From Lunasporangiospora selenospora (taxonomy: Eukaryota; Mortierellomycota; Mortierellomycetes; Mortierellales; Mortierellaceae), in the NCBI GenBank assembly GCA_015680635.1, contig JAABOA010000658.1:1-12537 (forward strand): a stretch of DNA of 12,537 bases, in the 5' to 3' direction. This document shows, in pieces, positions 1 to 6,839 of this stretch (the stretch's first letter is position 1; each line of letters begins with the position of its first letter). A program made the translations under genes and the position numbers. The notes beneath the pieces are model-generated. The model was given only the letters and a program-made list of their open reading frames with translations, searched no databases and was not told the DNA's origin.

Positions 1-1396
1 AAAAAGAGTGACTACTAACCCTTTTAGCACAGAGACGCTGCACGGACATCATATCCTGTCGTTGGTCCCGAAGCTGACGAACTGCCACTGACAGCTATCA
101 AAACAAAGCGGCCAGGGATGAAAGGTAGAGGTATGGAATTTAGAATTTCCAACCTCCTTAAACTGTTGTGGTACAGTTACATTCCGACCATTTCTTCAAA
201 AAAAAAATCCACAAAAAGGACGCGTCGAGTAGAGTGTGCTTACCGTCCGTCTGAGCTCCGTTTCGTTCATACTCATAATATCATGCTCTTGCAAAGATGC
301 TGGGGTTCCCTCGCCTATACGTTGTTGAGTCGGTAAATCATGAGGAGCTGGTTGAAGAGCAAATTGCGAGGGTCTTTCTGCTTCTTATTACCCAAGATAC
401 AAAGAAAAAGAAACGGCAGTTTGGGGGTGTTAGTCCCAGTGTAGACGTATCCGGTGTGCGGATCAAATTCTCGCAGGCCAGGGAACTCCACACTGTGGGC
501 TAGTCAATCCCTCACTGAAAAAAGTTCTGCTTACCGTGTTTAGAATCTGTGTCCCGGAGATCAGAGTAAGGTCTTTTGAGACTGTCCGTGTGCGGTGCTG
601 ACTGCGGTGGTGGAAGGGGCGGTAGTAATTGAGGTATTCCAGAAGTCTTTCCTGGGGAAGGACGAGTGTTCGGGTGCGAGTGTGAGTGAGGATATGGCTG
701 AGTCAGCTGAGATGAAGGCGGTGGCGGTGCGCTGGTTGCATCCTTGGATCCTGTCTGTGACTGAGTCTGGGTTGGTGTGGGATTGGACGATTCTTCGTTT
801 GGGAGGAGAAAGACATCGATCTTCCAGTTGGCATCCTGACCCCACTCAATGACCTGCTTCCTGATTTTTTCAAAAATGGCACTCAAGTGTGAAAGAGGAT
901 CCGCCGTGTCCTCCTGGTCATGGTTAGCCTCTACTGCTGCATTGGGTTGTGAAACTGGTTCTGGTACTGGTGTTGGCTCTGACGTTGGCACTGGCGCGGG
1001 CGCGGGTGTCGATGGCGCTAGCCCTGTTGTTACTGTTGCCGTTGCTAAAGGGAGAGTGGGCTGTGTTGGTGGCGGTGGTGGCGGAAGCGGCGACAGTGGG
1101 GTGGACGGCGGCATATCTGACGGGACGACTGACGTTGACGATGGCACACCAGGAGACGATGCTGAGTGGATTGGCCCGGTCGAATGTAGCTCTGCCGCTA
1201 TTGTTGCTCTCGCCTGTGGATGTTGTTCCTGCTCGGATGTGATCTCTAGAGTGGTCCAGTAAATGGTTCCAAATTCAACAAGAAAAGGTAACAGATCGAT
1301 GAGAAAAACGCCAGGTAGTGATCATGACACAGATCCATTGCACAGGCAAGACGACCTGCCTTTACTGAACGAGCCAACGTCAACTGGAACAGACAT
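1..1396 (-). CDS. Unrecognised proline-rich protein, multi-exon, 3' end beyond the left edge
   Basis: Not recognised; no function is claimed. Best model by eye (minus strand): exons 1396-1366, 1245-535, 499-401 (or 499-392), 347-244 and 94-1, still open at the edge, about 346 residues seen. All junctions keep one frame and use GT...AG. The start ATG at 1396 has A at -3 (ACGACAATG) and is the first ATG after a CT-rich leader. The protein begins MSVPVDVGSF. It then has a Pro/Thr/Ala-rich stretch (about 61-111), an isolated helical block (about 126-160, containing FEKIRKQVIEWGQDANWKID), a second Pro/Ser/His-rich stretch (about 181-227), a compact segment containing VEFPGLREFDPHTGYVYTGT, and a charged helix containing ELRRT and VAVRQLRDQRQDMMSVQR. 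Most of exon 2 is open in other frames too because of composition, so it weighs less than the downstream exons. Doubtful points are exon 1, the very short introns (35 nt at 534-500 and 53 or 44 nt at 400/391-348) and whether exon 5 really continues off the window. Alternation of disordered and helical parts would suit a scaffold or regulator, but that is only inference. Confidence 0.55.
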
Positions 1397-1489
1397 TGTC
1401 GTGATTGAGGCCAAATGCGTCCCGCAGATGTGGTAAGAGGGGATGCACGGCTTTTGCCGATGCTATACTGGTCCTTTGCCACGCAGAGG

Positions 1490-1690
1490 GATCAAAAAGG
1501 ATCGACTAAGAGAGAGGATGAAAAGGATGACGGGTACGTGCTATCTCCTTTTGGTCGTATAGTCTGGTTTTTTTTCTTTGCTTTGTCTCGGTCTTTGTGT
1601 TCTTCACTCTGTCTCTTTCCTGAAGTGTCCTGTGCTTCGCCTGTCCAAAAAAGAAGGAAGGAAAAAAGAAGGAAAATAGGGCGTTGACGG
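1490..1690 (-). promoter_or_regulatory. CT-rich leader/promoter of the proline-rich gene
   Basis: Read on the minus strand this stretch is pyrimidine-rich, with runs of C and T opposite the purine block at about 1648-1680 and a second CT block near 1500-1535. It lies just upstream of the ATG at 1396. Pyrimidine tracts before start codons are common in fungal promoters and leaders. No convincing TATA box was seen. The call rests on position and composition only. Confidence 0.35.
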
Positions 1691-1719
1691 TGGTAATGTA
1701 GGTAAATCGGATCCACGAC

Positions 1720-2390
1720 ACTGAGATGGGACTAGATGACGATGTCGGTGGTTGAAGAGGGTATGAACACGCGATACAAAAGTTGAATCTAGCAATGACG
1801 AGCTATTGCAGCCATAGGATGGATGGAAATCCAACCGAAGAAAAAAGGCACAGGCTGGGTTCAAGTACACAATTTTCAACTGTACGTTAGATTTTCTTCT
1901 GAATCACGTTACTGACTCGCCTTTGAAAAAGACTTGTAATATGCCATAAAGCCTATACATCCATCAAATAGTATTGAGAGACTCTCGCCCATTTTGCCCC
2001 GTTACTTCACCCCATAGGTCCGGTGTGCTTTGACCCGACTACGCCCCTTTGTCAACTGTTGTCAGCGACCTAGTAGCGCCATAACACATGGCCTCATCCC
2101 TTTTGGGCTGATATGCTTACAAGAGATATTTAGTAAGGAGATAAAAGGGAGAGACCTGTCACGTTCCTAAAGTGGTTACAACGACCATTGGCAATGTCGT
2201 TAAAATGGTTCGACATAATCCAACATAATTCAAGCTCTTAACTATGCACAGACAGCATTACTAACGCTCGGTGCAAAAGATATCGACGAGCACGCTCAAG
2301 TCGGATTTCTTTCATTTTTTTCCGATATCTCTCTCTTCCAATGGTCAGCCCAACATCAGCAACAACAGCAACAGACTTCTGGAGCCCTGG
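1720..2390. other. Intergenic stretch between divergent genes, nothing recognisable
   Basis: This spacer lies between the divergently transcribed proline-rich gene and the ceramidase gene. I saw no conserved-looking reading frame, no tRNA-like pattern and no long repeat. It must contain parts of both promoters, but I cannot place individual sites in it. Confidence 0.5.
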
Positions 2391-2395
2391 GCACT

Positions 2396-2878
2396 TTTGC
2401 CCTTGTAGAAATAGGCGCCTTCTCCCTTCTCTTCCCCCTCCCCTCTTCACATCCAATCTCACATGTCCTAGAGTAATCAGGTGAGTCCTGCCCTTGACTG
2501 TCCTAACAACGCTTGATTTCATACTTGTGCTGTGGTAGAGCTGCTCCTTCAGGGATACGGAATCGTTAACAAATCTTACAAGCGTTTGTCCGAAGATAGG
2601 ATCGCTCTTTCTTTTAGTGCACCCCCAGTCTCACAGTTGTAGAACGGGGACATGAGCGAGAACAAGGAAAGGAGGCGGGTGGGGACAAAGCGTGATCGCA
2701 GGCCAGAGCGGAACTAGAGCAACGCTGGTCCATAAATGTGGTGATATTTCTGTCTCTTGCACTTTGCTGCTCTGTGTCTTTTCCATTATTTTTTACTTTT
2801 ACTCTCTCTCTCACTCGCACACGCACGCCTTTTTTTAACTGTCTTCAAAAGACTTGATTTTCCTTCTCATCCTTCATC
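2396..2878 (+). promoter_or_regulatory. Pyrimidine-rich promoter and 5' leader of the ceramidase gene
   Basis: CT-rich blocks at about 2396-2450 and again at 2770-2875 precede the ATG at 2879. The second block runs into the start codon through CCTTCTCATCCTTCATC. This matches the pyrimidine-rich leaders of gtr2 and of the minus-strand gene at 1396 in this window. The position of the transcription start is unknown. Confidence 0.35.
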
Positions 2879-4325
2879 ATGATCATCCCATCTCCCTATC
2901 ACACTCTGCTCAACGCAACACAGGAGGATACACCTTCCCCAGGATACTGGGGTCAACCTACCGCTGCAGGAACGTAACGGACTACGACTCGGAACAGTAC
3001 TCTTCTCTTGTTTGACCTACTCTTTTCCATGAACGGCTTCAAATACTCGTCCTTCCAGGCCCTTTCTTTTCATGCATTCGTAGAGCCAATAGTGCCAAGA
3101 CTTGGTGAACTAATGTTGAGGGCATCTCATTGAATGAGACGCTCGCATTGAATAAACTCGTGCTAATTTTCTATTGATTCGTTTCACTTTCACTAGTTGG
3201 TAAGTAGATCCGTCCAACGAGAATCACTTCTCATACTCGATACCGGCGACAGATTCTGCACCAAACAACATGCATATCTCCACCTGGTGGTGGTGGGGGG
3301 GGGGAGATACCATGACAAGGACAGCATTTTCTAAGTGTAGCAAGTAAACAAGATGGAAAAAGAGCAAATGTCCCTAGTTTCTAGACTATGGATTACGGCC
3401 GATGAAGTTCCTCAAAGGTGGCTGATACTGCTCCTTCCACAGCTACAAGCCAAAGGAGAATAATGATAGGGCCCATGTGTACTGTATCCGGACCCTCTTC
3501 AACTCGACTGCTTCTGGCTCTAGTCGTTCTGATATCCATTTCTTCCCTCCTTAAACTCTGCGCATATTAATAGACTGGTGCGAGACAAATTACGATGTCA
3601 GTTTCTATATCGCCGAGGTTTTCAATTCGCTCTCCTCCTTCTCAATGTTTTTTGCAGGGATCGTGGGCCTGTACCTGCATTCTACGTTCGAGATACGATT
3701 CTTAATTTCCTTTGGCACTGTTACCATTGTTGGAATTGGCTCCTTTGCCTTTCATGAGACATTGCTATTTCCTCTCCAGATGCTGGATGAAGTACCGATG
3801 ATCTATTGTGTCCTTGCACTCACGTACTGTTGTGTTGAAGACAAGCCAACTCTACGCCATGGCGCCTGGTTCCCAATCGGCATTGCGGTCTATGGGTTCA
3901 TCATCACCTTGGTCCTGTTCGTTACTGGGCCCAAGAGCCATATGTTCGAGTTTCTCTTTTTCCAGTCAGCATTTGCGATTACTGTCATTGTAGTCGTGTC
4001 ACACGCCATCAGGATATATAGAGCAACTACGGACGAGAAGATTTGTAGAGTATGGATCGTGACAACTGTCTTCTTGGCCATCTCATACATCCTCTGGAAC
4101 GTCGACTTTAGGATGTGCGACCGAATGCAGAATCTCCCGCAAGGACTTTGGAACCCTCAGTTGCATGCAGTCTGGCATGTTGGCTCTTCTATAGGATTAT
4201 ATCTCTTCACGCTGCTGAGCTGTTTTCACCGATCAAAGAACCTGGGTCGTGAACCTATTCTAGAATGGAAGGGTAGAATCATTCCATATGTTGTTGAGAC
4301 GAAAAAGATCTGTAATGACATTTAG
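2879..4325 (+). CDS. Alkaline ceramidase (YPC1/YDC1/ACER family)
   Basis: Integral membrane amidase that hydrolyses ceramide to a sphingoid base and a fatty acid, typically in ER/Golgi membranes. First coding block from ATG 2879: MIIPSPYHTLLNATQ... ending GYWGQPTAA near 2969. Second block from 3574 to the TAG at 4323-4325, single open frame. With one residue between the blocks the protein is about 281 residues, normal for the family. Calcium-site residues match ACER3 in spacing: D32, W33, E35, N37, E46 (DWCETNYDVSFYIAE). Catalytic zinc-site residues are also present: S88 and H92 (GSFAFHETL), D103 (LDEVPM), H229 and H233 (LHAVWH). About seven hydrophobic spans lie between residues 50 and 250, as in the family. 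A possible N-glycosylation site is N12-A-T. The junction is odd: exon 2 starts after TAG at 3571-3573 with AC, so a G must come before it, yet the nearest exon-1 GT (2974) gives the wrong phase. A 3-nt microexon TTG (3197-3199) is one way out (see findings). The family call is firm; the exon-1 end is not. Confidence 0.9.
3286..3304 (+). repeat. G-run (GGTGGTGGT then ten G) in the ceramidase intron
   Basis: Nineteen bases made only of G apart from three T, ending in ten uninterrupted G (3295-3304). It lies inside the long region between the two coding blocks of the ceramidase gene. It could form a G-quadruplex in DNA or pre-mRNA, and it is also a place where assembly length errors are common. 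Confidence 0.7.
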
Positions 4326-4760
4326 AAACAAACAAGAAGTTCTTCCTACATAAAAGAATAAGATCAAACTTCTGAGAATACTGACATGCTTCTCGCAAAA
4401 ATCATGGAGGTTAATCTTTCCGAGCTGGGGCAAGATGGAGTTGACAATAGCTCTGCGTCTTGGGACTAAGAAAACACGACGCAGTCTTGATCCTTCTAAA
4501 GATGACATCTACTGGGATATGCTTCGTGTTTTGTAGGATTGGATTTGTGTATTCCACAATGAAATATAAGTCCTTGTTTAAAGCCATCGTTCTTTGTATT
4601 TACACTGTCATTATCAACAGTTGAAGACCAAGATGTTAATTAGTAGTCGGCATGGATGGATCGACAGCAAGGGATGAACGAGACATTTTATCTACCTAGC
4701 ATTGACACCATTGTCGACAGCTGAAGAGGTAGGATAATGACAATAATATTTAATGATAGT
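4326..4760. other. Intergenic stretch between convergent genes
   Basis: This holds the 3' region of the ceramidase gene (plus) and the distal 3' region of the cupredoxin gene (minus). It is AT-rich near 4735-4800. The minus-strand open frame at 4260-4508 has no family features and looks like chance. Nothing else was recognised. Confidence 0.5.
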
Positions 4761-4767
4761 ATTTCCT

Positions 4768-4782
4768 TTTATTTTTTTTATT
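4768..4782 (-). terminator. Tandem AATAAA poly(A) signals of the cupredoxin gene
   Basis: On the minus strand two AATAAA hexamers occur in an A-rich tract (opposite TTTATT at 4768-4773 and 4777-4782), about 100 nt downstream of the cupredoxin stop codon. Position and motif suit a eukaryotic cleavage/polyadenylation signal. Confidence 0.5.
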
Positions 4783-4879
4783 TTTTTGAGAGTAGAGCAA
4801 AATCGAACCACACTGGGATTTTGCGTGACAGTTGGATGCCCACTTGAGGAAGCGTGCGAGATGAGTGTAGCACCGGAGA

Positions 4880-5194
4880 CTACTCAACGATGACAGTGCC
4901 CTTCATGCCTGGATGTGGAGCGCAGTGATAGGGGAAGGATCCCCTTTGTGTAAAAGTTCTAGAGAAAGAGGCCCCGGTTGCGAGCATGCCCGAGTCCCAT
5001 ACGCCAGTATCTGAGGTTGCTGTATGACCAGCCCTATCCTTGTTGGTCCATTGGACAGAGTCATTGATACGGATTTTGACGGTCTGAGACTTAAAGCTGA
5101 AGTTTTCAATAGCGACAGATATCTGAGCTGCAGTGACCACAGTGACAAGGATGGTCACAAAAATCGCAAGGAAGGCGTATGTCTTGAAGTGCAT
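4880..5194 (-). CDS. Secreted small cupredoxin, plastocyanin/amicyanin-like
   Basis: Single-exon gene of 104 codons, ATG at 5194-5192 (AAC before it), stop TAG at 4882-4880. Residues 1-22 or so form a signal peptide (MHFKTYAFLAIFVTILVTVV then TAA), so the mature protein of about 82 residues would be secreted. It is a single type 1 copper domain. The likely ligands are H57 (in AGHTAT) and C91, H94 and M97 in YHCAPHPGMKGTV. The C-x2-H-x2-M spacing is that of bacterial amicyanin; plastocyanin has C-x2-H-x4-M. The edge strand motif VQWTNKDRAGH is also typical of the family. The role is presumably extracellular electron transfer or copper binding; no partner enzyme lies nearby. There is no GPI-anchor-like hydrophobic tail, unlike plant phytocyanins and many fungal ones. 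It is flanked by a TATA box and a tandem repeat in the leader. The family call is secure; the physiological role is unknown. Confidence 0.88.
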   Translation of the reverse strand: MHFKTYAFLAIFVTILVTVVTAAQISVAIENFSFKSQTVKIRINDSVQWTNKDRAGHTATSDTGVWDSGMLATGASFSRTFTQRGSFPYHCAPHPGMKGTVIVE

Positions 5195-5197
5195 GTT

Positions 5198-5249
5198 GAA
5201 AGGTGTTCTTGAAAGGTGTTCTTGAAAGGTGTTCTTGAAAGGTGTTCTT
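5198..5249 (-). repeat. Four perfect 13-bp tandem repeats in the cupredoxin leader
   Basis: Unit GAAAGGTGTTCTT on the plus strand (AAGAACACCTTTC on the coding strand), four identical head-to-tail copies, 52 bp. The array ends 3 nt before the cupredoxin ATG and lies inside the predicted 5' untranslated leader. Identical copies imply recent expansion by slippage or unequal exchange. Confidence 0.97.
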
Positions 5250-5340
5250 GCGTTTCCTGGGGATCGACAAAGCGATGACTCTTAGAGTGGATGTAAGGTT
5301 GAAAGAAAAGCGAGGCAAGAAAAAAGGAAGGAATCTTCGC

Positions 5341-5347
5341 TTTTATA
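5341..5347 (-). promoter_or_regulatory. TATA box (TATAAAA) of the cupredoxin gene
   Basis: On the minus strand the sequence AAATATAAAAGCG contains a consensus TATAAAA, about 150 nt upstream of the cupredoxin ATG. A start site some 30 nt downstream would give a leader of about 110-120 nt. That leader contains a CT-rich tract and the 13-bp repeats. No other ATG occurs in it on the coding strand. Confidence 0.55.
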
Positions 5348-5595
5348 TTTGGTGAATATTTTACCAAGCTAGCCTGATATGCGTGATTATTTATTCGTGT
5401 GCAGACTTTGTTAGCATCTGGTGTTTGAAACCCGGCTATCTGTAGAGTAAGTGACGCACCATATGTTCTAAGCGATCTAATTGGATGACAACTCAATGAC
5501 CTGAAAACGCTGCACTAACGCTGCCCGAAAAGAGTGAATCAGGCTCTATACCGACATTTGCTCGTTGTCCAAGCGTGAGGGCCGGTTGAAGGTTG

Positions 5596-6201
5596 TCAGC
5601 ATATGTTGCTAGATCCTTTGTGGTTGTGATCAAGCATCAGACCCTTAGTGGATTCTAAGTTTTCCTCGGCCGTCCGTCGTCAGGATTTAAACGCAGTGGA
5701 GACCGCCTGGTACTCTTGGTCTCCCCACTGCATCTACTACAGCGGCATGAGGTCCGGAATTCATCAACGTGGAAAATCTTTATCCCGTCGTTCAATGCCT
5801 AGCAAAAACGACGAGTTTGAGTAACAGACCTACTCCATATGGGATGACATGCTACAGGGTGGCCGCAATCAAACTCACCGAACGATATTCAACTTTTACC
5901 TTGGCAACCAGTTTGTTTCGAAACCGCCTGACTTACCAATGACACTGGAAGGTCCCTTGAAGTGCCGATACCCAATGGCTAGGATCGGTGTACGTCCTAG
6001 GAGTCGACTCTTGTCCTTGATAGGATGATTCGGATGGCCGGTGTCCATAGTAGTCGTAATGACCGCCTGGATGGCCTTATTTTCTTCAGTTCTGGAGCCC
6101 TCCTTCTTATGAGCCTCCCATCGCTTGACATTATTAATACTGTAGAACTCTCGTAGTATCAGGAGTACCGTAGGTCCAGTGGAGTCTCTGTGTATGCTTC
6201 A
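5596..6201 (-). pseudogene. Decayed Fanzor/TnpB-like RNA-guided nuclease gene (C-terminal half)
   Basis: Reading the minus strand, three coding-like pieces follow in the order expected for TnpB/Fanzor nucleases. Piece 1 (6198-5896, 100 codons, ends TAA) contains LREFYSINNVKRWEAHKKE, then RLLGRTPILAIGYRHFKG, which resembles the RuvC-II strand. Piece 2 (5798-5655, 47 codons, ends TAG) contains FHVDEFRTSCRCSRCSGETK, the hallmark V-[DN]-E-[FY]-x-T-S-x-x-C-S-x-C zinc knuckle of this family. Piece 3 (about 5655-5596, shifted frame) contains GLMLDHNHKGSSNI, which could be the RuvC-III Asp/Asn motif. The pieces lie in different frames with stops between them. The position after the RuvC-II Gly is Tyr, where an acidic residue would be expected, and no second CxxC pair is seen. 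The gene therefore looks inactive. Some breaks could be introns: GTAAGT lies at 5936-5931 and TTTTGCTAG just before 5798, although their phases disagree. The N-terminal half and the element ends are not identified. Confidence 0.62.
5693..5731. repeat. Inverted repeat / hairpin inside the Fanzor-like relic
   Basis: The arm GCAGTGGAGACC (5693-5704) pairs with GGTCTCC..ACTGC (5718-5731), with two extra C in the right arm and a 13-nt loop. That gives 12 base pairs in all. It lies in the part of the relic just after the zinc knuckle. Confidence 0.75.
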
Positions 6202-6420
6202 CATCTGACCAGCGACTCTTCGAATGGTCTGCTGAAGGGTTCCCAATCTGCACCACTGCCTTCGGGGTTATCAGCCCCGATTGTCGTATCGCTCACTTCA
6301 GATGGCCTACACGGATCAAGTTCATCCACCATAAACTGGCTGCTATACTCAGTTTATTCGCTATCCTGCGTCGTGAGCGGTGTCGCGAACTCGGGGAGCC
6401 GGACAGGGTTTCTGATCGTG
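6162..6420 (-). pseudogene. Coding-like minus-strand remnant upstream of the Fanzor-like pieces
   Basis: One minus-strand frame runs from the AT-rich tract through NPVRLPEFATPLTTQDSE (ending near 6357), meets a single in-frame TAA (6356-6354), and stays open for 64 more codons (6353-6162, containing DTTIGADNPEGSGADWEPF) to a TGA at 6161-6159. It overlaps the start of the better supported Fanzor-like frame by a shift of one. It may be the N-terminal part of the same dead gene, or a different repeat-derived sequence. I recognise no domain in it. Confidence 0.25.
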
Positions 6421-6830
6421 TAATCGGATCGGTTTTGGATTGTATGCGAAAACGGTCTGAAAATTTTTTCGGATCGTATGTTGAGTGTTTAAACGATGAT
6501 ATCACATCATATAAAGGATGATATGCGATATTGTTGGATCGTATACGATTATATCTAATACGATATCTTACATTATCGGGTCGTATAGTATCGTGTAGTG
6601 TATCGAATTATAGTATGTGGGCTGTGCCGACACTTTGAAGAATGGAACAGGCGTCAATGTGTCAAGTACACATTTATGTACATCTTTCGTATACCATCGT
6701 ATCGATCCTGGATCATCTTCGGGTAACATATCAATACACTTACCACTTGATCATATGAATTTCGGATCGAATAAGTATAGTTTATTCTCATACGATCGTC
6801 TAGCCGATATCTTTAGGATCGTATAATGGG
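6413..6830. repeat. AT-rich tract with recurring GGATCGTAT / ATACGATCC motifs
   Basis: GGATCGTAT occurs exactly at 6471, 6536 and 6816. Close variants include GGGTCGTATA (6578), ATCGTATCGATCC (near 6696), CATACGATCG (6789), TACGATAT (near 6559) and GGATCGAATA (near 6763). One copy forms the perfect palindrome ATCGTATACGAT (6538-6549). Motifs occur in both orientations, and local composition differs from the surroundings. It abuts the Fanzor-like relic on its 5' side, so a subterminal region of a mobile element is a reasonable guess. No clean terminal inverted repeat or target duplication was found. Confidence 0.6.
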
Positions 6831-6839
6831 GTAAATTCT

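Noticed and set aside
28-503. Plus-strand exons: CTAAC...TTTTAG| at 27, open frame to 130, then 397-503 ending TAG
   Set aside because: The phases join neatly, but the same bases read on the minus strand give a longer, more protein-like series of exons in phase with the upstream minus gene. I take the plus-strand reading as an antisense shadow.
595-1262. Several long plus-strand frames rich in Gly, Ala, Val and Leu
   Set aside because: They lie opposite the proline/threonine-rich coding exon of the minus gene. Its composition keeps the opposite frames open; no domain or splice structure supports them.
2238-2522. 94-codon minus-strand frame upstream of the ceramidase
   Set aside because: It lies opposite a CT-rich promoter, is rich in Arg/Lys/Gly from purine bias, and shows no family features.
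5106-5496. Minus-strand frames reading through the 13-bp repeats
   Set aside because: They run through the leader array, giving a repeated HLSRTPFKNTFQ-like peptide. They overlap the cupredoxin coding sequence in the wrong frame.
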